NCBI GenBank assembly: GCA_945874545.1
Contig: CAMCHD010000006.1
Location: 1 to 32,069 of the forward strand
Direction: 5' to 3'
Length of the DNA stretch: 32,069 nucleotides
Source: Akkermansia muciniphila
GTDB taxonomy: Bacteria; Verrucomicrobiota; Verrucomicrobiia; Opitutales; Opitutaceae
Part shown: piece by piece, positions 8,885-17,652 of the stretch
How the letters are laid out: each line of letters begins with the position of its first letter
Numbering within the stretch: the first letter of the stretch is position 1
Position numbers and translations under genes: made by a program
The notes under the pieces: model-generated
The model's input: only the letters and a program-made list of their open reading frames with translations
The model's database searches: none
What the model was told of the DNA's origin: nothing

Positions 8885-9759
8885 CGGGAGGCGGAGCGGG
8901 GGCGGCCGCGCAGTCTTTGCACGGCGACGCGGAGGCCGACCGGCGCCCAGGTGCGGACGCAGGCGTGGAAAAAGTTATAGTTGTGCCAGAACAACAGCGG
9001 CCGCGCGCCGATCGCGCAGGCATGGCGGTTGAAGTAGCGCACCCGCATGAGCATCAGGTTCAGGTAGGAGCGTCGGGGTTCGCGCCGCCAGAGCGATTCG
9101 GGACGGGTGCGCCAGTAGGTCGAAATCCCGGGGACGAGCAGGATCGGTCCGTAAAGCGGGGCCACCGCGGCGAGGCGCACCTCGAAGCCGAGGTGCAGGC
9201 CGTCGTTGACATCGAGCGGGAGCCGCCGGGCCAGATAATCGCGGCGGTAGGCGTGGGTGCTGGTGGCGTAGCACAGGTGGCAGTCGTGCACCCGGTAGGT
9301 TTGTTCGTAGTAGTCGTGGGTGTGGTTCAGCGCCCAAAAGTGGACCTCCAGGGGCGCGCCTTCGGGGGAGAGGTTTTGGCTTTGGGAGTGCAGCAACACG
9401 GCTTCGGGCGTGCGAGCCCAGGCGTCCTCGTAGCGGCGGATCCGGTCCGGTAGATAGACGTCGTCGCCGTCGAGGAGGTGCACGTGCTCCGCGGTGCTCG
9501 CCGAGAAGGCGGCGGCGACTGCGGCGGCGTGCGAGGCCCGGCCGGAGCGGGTGTAATCGTGGACGCCTTCGATCAGGCGGATGCGGTCGCCGTAGGAACG
9601 CAGAATCGCGAGCGAGCCGTCGGTGGAGCCGTCGTCGTAGACCACGATCTCGTCGGGGAGGCGGGTCTGGGCGAGGACGGAATCGACGCAGGCGCGCAGC
9701 CACGGACCGTTGTTGAAGTTCGTGATCAGCACGCCGACGCTGGGGGTGGAACGTTTCAT
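8881..9759 (-). CDS. GT2-family glycosyltransferase (same subfamily)
   Basis: Start at MKRSTPSVGVLITNFNNGPWLRACVDSVLAQTRLPDEIVVYDDGSTDGSLAILRSYGDRIRLIEGVHD (ATG 9759..9757, overlapping the upstream TGA); LLDGDDVYLPDRIRRYEDAW. Confidence 0.9.
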   Translation of the reverse strand: MKRSTPSVGVLITNFNNGPWLRACVDSVLAQTRLPDEIVVYDDGSTDGSLAILRSYGDRIRLIEGVHDYTRSGRASHAAAVAAAFSASTAEHVHLLDGDDVYLPDRIRRYEDAWARTPEAVLLHSQSQNLSPEGAPLEVHFWALNHTHDYYEQTYRVHDCHLCYATSTHAYRRDYLARRLPLDVNDGLHLGFEVRLAAVAPLYGPILLVPGISTYWRTRPESLWRREPRRSYLNLMLMRVRYFNRHACAIGARPLLFWHNYNFFHACVRTWAPVGLRVAVQRLRGRPRSASR

Positions 9760-10955
9760 TCTCGGGTCGGGGGGACGAGGCTCCGGTAGAGCGCGAGGTA
9801 ACGTTCGATCATGCGGGTCGGGGCCCAGACGGGGGCGCGGGCGAGGCCGGCCGTTCCGAGCCGTTCGCGGTCGGGCCAGGCGCGGGCGATGGCGGCGGCG
9901 GCGGCGGCGGGGTCGGTCGGATCGAAGTAGATCGCGGCGTCCCCGCCCACCTCGGGCAGCGGCGGGCGGTCGGAGGTGAACACGGGGCCGGCGCAGGCCT
10001 GGGCCTCCGCGACCGGCCAGCCGAAACCCTCGGCGAGCGAGGGGAACACCAGCCCGGCCGCGAGCGAGTAGAGGGCCTCGAGTTCGGGGTTCGACGGACC
10101 GAGCACGACGTGAACAAAGGCGTCGAGGCCGAGGCGCTCGACCAGCGCGCGGTCGGTCGCGCCGAGCGGTTTGCCCACCATGACCAGATCCGGGCAACCC
10201 GGCAGGACGGTGCGCAGGCGGGCATAGAGCGCGAGCAGCCCGGGGCGGTTTTTATACCATTGGCCGCCGCCGACGTTTACCAGGAATCCGTCCGGGCGGA
10301 CGAGGCCGGCGGGCAGGGCGCCGCCCGCGACCAGAGGGGCGAGGGTGGCGGCGGCCTCGGCCGGGGTGCGTCGCCGGTAGGGGTGGTTCAGGCCGTTGGG
10401 GATCACGGTGGCGCGGTCGGGCGACCAGCCGGTCAGGCGGAGCAGGTCGCCGCGGGTGGTTTCCGACACGCACGCCGCGTGGGGCAGGCGGCGGATATGG
10501 TCGAGGATCCAGCGTTGAAAAGCCCGCGCGGCGCGGCCGGGGGTCTGACCGGGGATCTCCCCTGCGGCGGCGCGGATGCGCAGCAGGTCGTGGCAGGTGC
10601 ACAGCGCGGGGAAGGCCAGCCCGGTCACGCACGCGGCGTTGGCGTGGTCGACCACATGCACCACGTCGGGGCGGAGGCGGGCGGCGACGGCGCGGAGCCG
10701 GGTGGGATAGACCACGAACTTGTCCAGGTAGCCGAGCAGTTTGGGAAAACCGTCGTAGCGGTAGGGGCGGGCCAGGCGGGCGAAGCGCGGGCGCGGGCAC
10801 TCGAGAAGGGGTTCGTGGCCGGCGGCGGCGAGGCCGTCGCGCAGGAGGTCTCCGAAACGCAGCATGCTTTGCTGGCGGTCGGCGAGGAAGTTGCCCGCCA
10901 GCAGCACGCGCAGCGGCCGTTCCGGTCCGGAGGATATGGTCTCGCTCCGGGTCAT
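9756..10955 (-). CDS. GT4-family glycosyltransferase
   Basis: Start at MTRSETISSGPERPLRVLLAGNFLADRQQSMLRFGD; 'LVNVGGGQWYKNRPGLLALYARL', 'GLVFPSLAEGFGWPVAEAQACAGPVFTSDRPPLPEVGGDAA'. Confidence 0.9.
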   Translation of the reverse strand: MTRSETISSGPERPLRVLLAGNFLADRQQSMLRFGDLLRDGLAAAGHEPLLECPRPRFARLARPYRYDGFPKLLGYLDKFVVYPTRLRAVAARLRPDVVHVVDHANAACVTGLAFPALCTCHDLLRIRAAAGEIPGQTPGRAARAFQRWILDHIRRLPHAACVSETTRGDLLRLTGWSPDRATVIPNGLNHPYRRRTPAEAAATLAPLVAGGALPAGLVRPDGFLVNVGGGQWYKNRPGLLALYARLRTVLPGCPDLVMVGKPLGATDRALVERLGLDAFVHVVLGPSNPELEALYSLAAGLVFPSLAEGFGWPVAEAQACAGPVFTSDRPPLPEVGGDAAIYFDPTDPAAAAAAIARAWPDRERLGTAGLARAPVWAPTRMIERYLALYRSLVPPTRE

Positions 10956-12268
10956 GTCGTCGCGGTCGCGGCGGTCTCGTCCTCGACTCCGTCGGCGGCG
11001 TCCGTCTCCTCGTCCTCCTCGTTTTCGACCGGACCGGCGGCGGCGGCGAGGGCGAGGCCCGAGCCGAAGACCGCAAAACCGAGGATGGTGGGCGGAGCCC
11101 ACTGGCCGGAGACCACCAGCAGCAGGCTGGCGCCCACCAGCATCCAGCCGAGGCCGTCGTTGTGCCGCAGCAGACCCAGCCAGGCGGACCAGAGCACGTG
11201 CAGGGCGAGCCAGCAGCGGAAGAGGATGAAGCCGGCCCCGAGGACGGGACCGAGTTCGAGCAGGATTTTCGGCCACTCGCCCTCGGCGAGCAGGAAGGTG
11301 AGCGCGCCGGTGGTGAAGCGGGCGCCGACGTTGGAGCCGAGGCCGATGCCGTGGCCGAAAAGGGGCGCGTCCCACATCACAGCAAACGCCACCAGGTGAT
11401 CGTTGAAAAAACGCTGGAAGATACTCACGCCGACGCCGCCGCCCCGGACGGTGGATTCCTCCCAGCGGGCGGAAAACGCCGCGGTCAGCTCCTGGTTCGC
11501 CGCGACCTGGAGCATGAGGACGGCCAGACCGATCGGCACCAGCACGGTGCCGAGCCGGCGCACATCCCGCGCGACGGTGAAGAGGCCGAAGACCACCACC
11601 ACGAGCACCGAAAACAACAGGCTCCGGCTGATCGAAATGGGCACCGCGATCACGATGGCGGCGGTGGCGGCGACCAGGAGCCGGCGCGGATAGGTGCCGG
11701 GGTGGGTCCAGCCGTAGAAGGCGAACGCGGTCGCCAGCGGATACCAGGCCATCGGCCCGGTGATGAAGGAAAACGGTCCGGGCGGGCGGATCTTGCCCAG
11801 CGCGCCGCCCAATTGTCCGACCTCGCCGCCGCCGATGCCTTTGTTCAGGAACGATCCGGGCCCGGAGTTGTATTGCAGGAACATCAGTCCGGTGATGCCG
11901 AGCGTGAGCCACAGGGCCGCGCGGCCGATGCGCACGACATCGGCGTGGTCCAGGGCGGCGCCCATCACAAAAACGAGCGGCACGTGAAGGTAGTTGATCC
12001 GCAGTCCGTAGATCGCGACGAACAGCGGGGCGCCGGCGATCAGGGCGAACACCAGCGAGAGTCCCGCCAAACCCGCCAGCGCGAGCAGGGCGGGGCGGAA
12101 GGGAAAGTGTCCGCTGGACAGGGCCAGAAAGTAGGTGGCGATGACCACGGGATCGCGCACGATCAGGAGAGGTTCGGCCAGCCCGGGGAGGATCCACTTG
12201 CGCAGCGCGCCCTCCAACACGAGCAGGAGGAAATAGGCCCAGAGAAGCGGTTTTACATACGGGTGCAC
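10952..12268 (-). CDS. Polytopic O-antigen polymerase/ligase-like (Wzy/WaaL-type) membrane protein
   Basis: About 439 aa from a likely GTG start at 12268..12266 (VHPYVKPLLWAYFLLLVLEGALRKWILPGL...); many TM segments; 'SARWEESTVRGGGVGVSIFQRFFNDHLVAFAVMWDAPLFGHGIGLGSNVG'. The track start at 12403 would overlap the upstream GT4; true start uncertain. Confidence 0.75.
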   Translation of the reverse strand: MHPYVKPLLWAYFLLLVLEGALRKWILPGLAEPLLIVRDPVVIATYFLALSSGHFPFRPALLALAGLAGLSLVFALIAGAPLFVAIYGLRINYLHVPLVFVMGAALDHADVVRIGRAALWLTLGITGLMFLQYNSGPGSFLNKGIGGGEVGQLGGALGKIRPPGPFSFITGPMAWYPLATAFAFYGWTHPGTYPRRLLVAATAAIVIAVPISISRSLLFSVLVVVVFGLFTVARDVRRLGTVLVPIGLAVLMLQVAANQELTAAFSARWEESTVRGGGVGVSIFQRFFNDHLVAFAVMWDAPLFGHGIGLGSNVGARFTTGALTFLLAEGEWPKILLELGPVLGAGFILFRCWLALHVLWSAWLGLLRHNDGLGWMLVGASLLLVVSGQWAPPTILGFAVFGSGLALAAAAGPVENEEDEETDAADGVEDETAATATT

Positions 12269-12287
12269 AAAGAGGGACGCGGGTCGT

Positions 12288-13529
12288 TCAGCGGTTGGCG
12301 AGCCGGGATACTTCCCGGGCGAGGCTCGCGCGATATTTTTCCCAGGTAAAATCGGCGGCGCGAAGCATCGCGGACCGGCCCATGGCAAACCGGCGCTCCT
12401 CATCCCCGGCGAGGGTGAGCAGGCGGGAGGCGATGGCTTCCGGGTCGCGAATCGGCACGATGTTCCCTTCGCGGTTCTCCGTGATCAGGTCCGGCGCGGC
12501 GGTGTGCGGGGTCGCGATGATCGGCAGTCCGCAGGCCATCGCCTCGAGCAGCACCAGGCCGAAGCCTTCGAACAGGGAGGGAAACACAAACACGTGGTGC
12601 CGGGACATCTCGTCCAGGATGGCGGCGTGGGGCAGGCTGGGGAGGTGGCGGTGGCGGCGCAGGGCGGCGGCGAGGGGGGCGCACGGGGCGGCCGGCGCGG
12701 TTCCGATCAGGGTGAGGGCGAAACCCGGTCCGAGGGCGTCGACCGCTTCGAGCAGGTAACGCAGCCCTTTGCGCTGGCCGAGCGAGCCCACGAAGAGGAC
12801 GCGCAAGGGTTCGCCGGGCGCGCGGCGGGCGGGTTCGCCGCCGGCGGGGCGGGGTGGCGCGCCGTAGGGAATCACGATCGTTTCGGCCGGGACCCGCGGG
12901 GCCCCCGCCAGGGTGGCGCGGGTGAAGGAGGAGGCGACGAACACCGCGTCGGCCGTCTCCAGTTCGCGGTCCTTGCGCGCCAGCTTGGCCGCGCTGTCGC
13001 GCATGCCGCCGAGGGTGCCGGCCCATTCCGGCGAGCGTTCGGCCTCCTCGGCCAGGATGCGGCGCGCCGCCCGCCAGTAGCCGATGGGCAGGTCGTAAAG
13101 GGTGGCCAGCCCCCGGGCGCGGGCGGTGGCGAAGGTCTCCACCGCGCCGTCCTCGTAGGCGTAAACGCCGGAAAAAAAGCCCGGACGGGCGAGAAGGCGG
13201 CGCGCCGCCGCGCGATCCAGATCCCGGTAGACGCCGTCGACCGAAAAGATGCCGGTCTCGTGTCGACTCCACCGGTTCCAACCGAGGGCGGAGAACCCCA
13301 GGCGTCCGACTTCGCGCCACGGGCGGGTCTTGATCAATCCCGCCAATTCCGCCGGACGGGCGCGACGCAGCGCCTGGCGCCGCAGGCCGGCCGGCAGCGC
13401 TCGGAGCCAGGGCGCGGCGGGATCGGGGGCCAGGCAGGTATGGAACTCGCCGAGCAGACCGGCCGCGGCGAGGGCGCCGGCGGCGTTGCGCACGTTGGCG
13501 TTGCCGGTGGGATGGCTGAGCAAGATCAT
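12288..13529 (-). CDS. GT4-family glycosyltransferase
   Basis: 413 aa; 'LRVLFVGSLGQRKGLRYLLEAVDAL', 'HVFVFPSLFEGFGLVLLEAMACGLPIIATPHTAAPDLI'. Confidence 0.9.
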   Translation of the reverse strand: MILLSHPTGNANVRNAAGALAAAGLLGEFHTCLAPDPAAPWLRALPAGLRRQALRRARPAELAGLIKTRPWREVGRLGFSALGWNRWSRHETGIFSVDGVYRDLDRAAARRLLARPGFFSGVYAYEDGAVETFATARARGLATLYDLPIGYWRAARRILAEEAERSPEWAGTLGGMRDSAAKLARKDRELETADAVFVASSFTRATLAGAPRVPAETIVIPYGAPPRPAGGEPARRAPGEPLRVLFVGSLGQRKGLRYLLEAVDALGPGFALTLIGTAPAAPCAPLAAALRRHRHLPSLPHAAILDEMSRHHVFVFPSLFEGFGLVLLEAMACGLPIIATPHTAAPDLITENREGNIVPIRDPEAIASRLLTLAGDEERRFAMGRSAMLRAADFTWEKYRASLAREVSRLANR

Positions 13530-14638
13530 GGCGCGGGAGAGGCTGCGTCGTCCCCGGTTTCGAGGTAGGCCAGCCAGCGCCGGGTCACGACCTCGGGCGC
13601 GAAGTGGGTGTCGTAGGCGCGGCGTTGGGCGAGGCGCGACGTCCCGCCGTCCCGGATACGCCGCTCGAGCTCGAGCACGCCCTCGCGCAGGGCGCGGTGG
13701 TCGGCGGGGTGTTCGACCACCACCGCGTCGGGCGGGCTTACCGCCAGTTCACGGGTGCCGCCCCGGTCGGTCGCGATCCAAGGCAGGCCGGCGGACATTC
13801 CCTCGATCAGGCTCAGCGGCATGCCCTCGTTGTGGGTGGAAAACAACACCAGCGCATCGAGACCGAGCAGGGCCCGGGCCTGGGTCTCGGGGCCCTCGTA
13901 GGCGCCGTGGTGGGCGACGTTCGGCCAGTCTTTGAAAAATTCACGGGGATAGCGCGGCCCGTCGCCGTGGACGTGCCAGGCGATCCCGGACAGGTCGGGA
14001 TCGGCGCTGAGCCGGCAGAGCGCGTCGACGCCCTTTTCCGGGATCAGGCGCCCGACGAAGCCGAGATGAAGCACCGGCCCGGGGGGGCGGTCGGCGATGT
14101 CGTCCGGGCGGACGGGGCAGTGCGTGAGGTAGGGCAGGAAACGCGTGTCCGCGCGTCCGGTCCCGGCCGCGAGGCCGGCGCAGGTGGCGCGGCTGCAGCC
14201 GACCAGCTCGGGCGCGTCCCGGAGCACGCGCAGGAAGGCCGGGGTCCAGCGGGCGCGCTCGGCCGCGTCCGCCGCGGTATGATGGTGATGGATACGGCGC
14301 ACCCGGGGCCCGCGTCCGGCCCGCCAGGCGATGCGGGCCAGGGCTCCCTGCGCGTTGGTGTAGATCACGTCCCAGCGGGTGCCGCGGAGCCGGGCGACGC
14401 GCAGGAGCAGCCAGAGGATCTTGCGCGCCGGGCCGGCGCTCCGACGCGGCGCGGGCAGCTCGAGCAGGGCGACCCGGGCGCGCGCGAGTTCGGCTCGGAG
14501 GGCGGGGCCCAGGGAGTTGCCGGTGGTGAGCAGGGTGACGGCGTGCCCCCGCCCGGCGGCGGCGGCGGCGAGCGAACACAGGTGTCGTTCGATGCCGCCG
14601 TAGGGGGCGAGGTGGGGGCAATAAAAGAGCAGGTTCAT
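13526..14638 (-). CDS. GT4-family glycosyltransferase
   Basis: Start at MNLLFYCPHLAPYGGIERHLCSLAAAAAGRGHAVTLL; 'LHLGFVGRLIPEKGVDALCRL', 'VLFSTHNEGMPLSLIEGMSAGLPWIATDRGG'. ATG overlaps the TGA of the upstream gene. Confidence 0.88.
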   Translation of the reverse strand: MNLLFYCPHLAPYGGIERHLCSLAAAAAGRGHAVTLLTTGNSLGPALRAELARARVALLELPAPRRSAGPARKILWLLLRVARLRGTRWDVIYTNAQGALARIAWRAGRGPRVRRIHHHHTAADAAERARWTPAFLRVLRDAPELVGCSRATCAGLAAGTGRADTRFLPYLTHCPVRPDDIADRPPGPVLHLGFVGRLIPEKGVDALCRLSADPDLSGIAWHVHGDGPRYPREFFKDWPNVAHHGAYEGPETQARALLGLDALVLFSTHNEGMPLSLIEGMSAGLPWIATDRGGTRELAVSPPDAVVVEHPADHRALREGVLELERRIRDGGTSRLAQRRAYDTHFAPEVVTRRWLAYLETGDDAASPAP

Positions 14639-15546
14639 CGCGGAGCGGCGGACGGCGCCACGGCGCGATAGGTCGCGCGGGTCATGCGAAATGCGGCCGA
14701 GTTTTTCCAGACCCGATCGATTCCGTGCCCGGTTTGGAGAAGTTCGCGATCCAGGACGTAGCCGAGGCCGCCGGCGCGCCCGTCCAGATGGACCGCCGCC
14801 GCGCCGGCTTCCGGGGTAAAGGGGACGGTGGCGAAACGATGGAACCGGGCCTTGTTCCGTCCGAGAAAATGCAGGGCCGCCGCGGTCGAATCCCTGGGCA
14901 GGGGCCTCGCGTCCGAAAGCACGGTCGGCGCCCCGATCCGCAGATGGGGGCGGGTGGCGTAAAGGAAGGCCCAGGCGGTTTGTTCCACCAGGTCGAGCCG
15001 GCGGCAGGGCGAGGCGCGGGCCAGAAACCACTCCGTCCGGTCGAGGTCGAAGAGTCCCTCCGGCACCGCCAGCAGGCCGGAGTTCAGGCGCATGGCGAGC
15101 GGGCTTCGCAAACGGGCGATCCATTGTCGCAGGGAATTCGCCAGGTAGACGCCGGGCTCGTCGAGGCAAAGGGCGGCACCCTCCTCCGGCCAGAATCCGG
15201 GGCAGGGACGACGGAAAAGCACATCGCAGTCGACGTAGCGAAACGCCCCGGCGGCGATGAGCGGCACGGCGAGCAGTTTGTTGGCCAACGCGTGGAAGCG
15301 GTAATAGTCCAGGCAGGCGGGACGGCGCGCGAGCTGGCTTTCCACCTGCTCGCGAATCTCCCGGCGGGGACGGAATACGGCGGAGGGGAACGCGGCGCGC
15401 AGACCATCCCAGTCTTCGGCGTCGAGGGTGCCGTCGTCGAGGATCTCGAGCCGGACGGGGCGGCCCCAGGCGGCTTCGAGCCGGCTCAGGCAAACGTGGG
15501 CCATCGCGAGGTCGCGGCGGCAGAGTAGGGTGAACACGCGCATCAT
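14635..15546 (-). CDS. Putative GT-A-fold glycosyltransferase
   Basis: Start at MMRVFTLLCRRDLAMAHVCLSRLEAAWGRPVRLEILDDGTL; DxD-like 'FRYVDCDVLFRRPCPGFWPEEGAALCLDEPG'; 'RLNSGLLAVPEG'. Confidence 0.6.
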   Translation of the reverse strand: MMRVFTLLCRRDLAMAHVCLSRLEAAWGRPVRLEILDDGTLDAEDWDGLRAAFPSAVFRPRREIREQVESQLARRPACLDYYRFHALANKLLAVPLIAAGAFRYVDCDVLFRRPCPGFWPEEGAALCLDEPGVYLANSLRQWIARLRSPLAMRLNSGLLAVPEGLFDLDRTEWFLARASPCRRLDLVEQTAWAFLYATRPHLRIGAPTVLSDARPLPRDSTAAALHFLGRNKARFHRFATVPFTPEAGAAAVHLDGRAGGLGYVLDRELLQTGHGIDRVWKNSAAFRMTRATYRAVAPSAAPR

Positions 15547-16688
15547 GTTGGGGCCGGCCCGGCGGCGAGGGCGGTGGCGAAGGCGCGCGCGGTCTCCGCG
15601 GCCGAGTCGCGCGCCGCGCGGCGCAAGGCGAGAAACTCGGGCCAGACGAAGGAGGCCGGGGCGGTGGGGAAGAGGCGCACCAGCGGGTCTTGGACCAGGG
15701 CCGGGGCGCAAAAGGCGGAGCGCCAGTCGTCGCGGGTCACCAGCACGGGCAAACCGAGGTCGAGGCAGGCGGCGGCCGTCCCGCTTTTGCCCAGCAAGGC
15801 GAGGGGGCTCGTGGCCAGTCCGAAGGCGCAGCGGGCCAGCAGCGCGGCGACGCGTCCGGCGGGCAGTTCGCCGCCGCGGATCACGGCGAGGCCGGGGGCG
15901 GCGGCGCGGAGGGCGTCCAGCCTGGCTTCGCCGTCCGGACCGAGGCGGCCGAGGGCGAGCAGGGCCGATCCCTCGCCGGCGGCCTGATTGTGCTCCGTCC
16001 ACGAGCGCAGGGCGGCGCCGGGCTCCCACTCCCGGTGAAGGGTTCCGAACACACCCGCGAGCGCGACGGGTCCTTTTCCGACCAGGCCGTGGTCGCGCAA
16101 CCAGGAAAGGGCCCAGGCGGAGTCGTCCGGCGCGGGGGCGGGGAGATTGCCGGGCAGGGGCAGAAGGGGCGCGGACCGGCCCAGGTCGGCCAACATGGCG
16201 GCGTAGACCGGTGTGCTGGTGTGGACCAGGGCGGGGTGCCAGGCGCGTATCAGGCGTTTCGTTACCAGACGCTGGAGCGGGCGCCACAGCCGGCGATCCA
16301 GCGGCGGTGCCCCGCGATTCTCCCCCACCCAGAGCTCGTGGGCCATGAGGTGCCGGCGGCACGCGGCGGGGTGCAGGGCGGCCAGCCGGCGTCCGGTGGT
16401 CCAGGGCAGGCCGCGAGGGTGCCAGCCGTAGGGGACCCATTGCAGGCTGATCCAGTCGGGGGCGAAGTCCGCCAGTTCCCGGCTGGCCCGGTCCGGCGTG
16501 TCGGCGGCGTGAAAGCGGCCGATGCGCGGACCGGCGACGGGGTCCTCGATCGTCGTGCGGGTGTCGCGCAGGGCCAGGGCGAGCACGGGATGACCCTGGG
16601 CCACAAGGGCGGAGGCCAGGCGCCGCACATAGTCGCCCACCCCGTCCTGCCCGGGACCCAGACGGCTGCAAAGGAAGGCGACACGCAT
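15543..16688 (-). CDS. GT-B-fold glycosyltransferase (GT4-like)
   Basis: 381 aa; MRVAFLCSRLGPGQDGVGDYVRRLASALVAQGHPVLALAL; C-terminal 'LLARCAFGLATSPLALLGKSGTAAACLDLGLPVLVTRDDW'. Confidence 0.65.
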   Translation of the reverse strand: MRVAFLCSRLGPGQDGVGDYVRRLASALVAQGHPVLALALRDTRTTIEDPVAGPRIGRFHAADTPDRASRELADFAPDWISLQWVPYGWHPRGLPWTTGRRLAALHPAACRRHLMAHELWVGENRGAPPLDRRLWRPLQRLVTKRLIRAWHPALVHTSTPVYAAMLADLGRSAPLLPLPGNLPAPAPDDSAWALSWLRDHGLVGKGPVALAGVFGTLHREWEPGAALRSWTEHNQAAGEGSALLALGRLGPDGEARLDALRAAAPGLAVIRGGELPAGRVAALLARCAFGLATSPLALLGKSGTAAACLDLGLPVLVTRDDWRSAFCAPALVQDPLVRLFPTAPASFVWPEFLALRRAARDSAAETARAFATALAAGPAPT

Positions 16689-16710
16689 GGGAAAACGGGC
16701 TCGGTCGGGG

Positions 16711-17640
16711 TCAGGCCCGGGCGAGAAAGCGGCCGAGAAAACGGGCGAGTCGGATTTCCCGGCGCCGTCTCGCCGGGAATCCGGCGGGCCAGGCCTGAAC
16801 GGGGCCCTCGGCGTGACGCCAGAAAGCCTCGTCGGCGGCTCCCGGCGGACGGCCGGCGAGAATTTCGCGCAGGTAGGCGCGGCGCCAGGGTTTCCGGCGG
16901 CCCAGCGCGTGGGGCAGCACGCGAAGCCCCGGGGCGAAGCCCATCGCCTCGCGGCCCAGGATCGAGACGGGAACCTCGGGACGGGCCTCCAGGGCGGCGT
17001 TGAGCGCGTCCTGGTCGTGCACGTTAAAACAATAGAAGGGGTTTCTCATTTTCCGGGACGTGCCGCCGTCGAGTTTCACCTGATCCAGACCACCGATCTC
17101 CTCGCCCATCAAATCCTGCAGCGTCTCCCAGGTTTTTAGAAAATCCGCCCGCCCGCGGGTGATGCCGACCGCGCCGCTGTTGATGTAGGGATCGCCGCGG
17201 TAGCGCAGGTTGAAGCCCCGGGCCGCGTAGAACTTTCGCCAGCCCACCCGGCGGGGATGGTTTTCGTAGAGCGGCGAATTCACGTCCTCGGCCAGGGCGA
17301 CGCCGGCCTCGATCCACTCCTCGATGAACTGCCACGGCGCGGTCAGGCAGATGTCGGGGTCGGCGTAGAGCACCGCGTCGGAGGCCGGAGCGAACTCCTC
17401 GAGCACGCGTCGCATGAACTGGGGTTTGTGGTTGGCGAAATGGCAGCCGGTTTCGAGTGAAACGAGCACCACGCGCACGTCGCCGGCCGCGGCCGCCCCC
17501 TCGGTGGCCCAGGCGGGGCGCGGGCCGCGGTGGCCGGCGAAGATGTTTCCGGCGAAGCCCGCCCGGTGCAGCGAGTTGGCCAGCGCGGCGACGCCGGAAT
17601 GGTAGTCGCCTTCAAAAAGGGTGCAGACTGCGGTGGTCAT
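16711..17640 (-). CDS. GT8-like / nucleotide-diphospho-sugar transferase family protein
   Basis: 309 aa; MTTAVCTLFEGDYHSGVAALANSLHRAGFAGNIFAGHRG; DxD motif 'DAVLYADPDICLTAPWQFIEEWI'; 'YINSGAVGITRGRADFLKTW'. Confidence 0.65.
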   Translation of the reverse strand: MTTAVCTLFEGDYHSGVAALANSLHRAGFAGNIFAGHRGPRPAWATEGAAAAGDVRVVLVSLETGCHFANHKPQFMRRVLEEFAPASDAVLYADPDICLTAPWQFIEEWIEAGVALAEDVNSPLYENHPRRVGWRKFYAARGFNLRYRGDPYINSGAVGITRGRADFLKTWETLQDLMGEEIGGLDQVKLDGGTSRKMRNPFYCFNVHDQDALNAALEARPEVPVSILGREAMGFAPGLRVLPHALGRRKPWRRAYLREILAGRPPGAADEAFWRHAEGPVQAWPAGFPARRRREIRLARFLGRFLARA

Positions 17641-17652
17641 CAGGGGTGCGAT

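Noticed and set aside
9756-12197. 813-aa ORF as a single protein
   Set aside because: N-terminal half overlaps the Wzy-like gene in another frame and is low-complexity; GT4 start is at 10955.
10110-12349. Two long plus-strand ORFs (10110..11399, 11162..12349)
   Set aside because: Antisense to the GT4 and Wzy-like genes and mutually overlapping; biased composition and no recognisable domain.
13526-15493. 655-aa ORF
   Set aside because: Only the part from MNLLFYCPHLAPYGGIERH (14638) looks like protein; the upstream extension overlaps the next gene out of frame.
14635-16671. 678-aa ORF
   Set aside because: N-terminal extension is Arg/Pro shadow of 15543..16688; start set at 15546.
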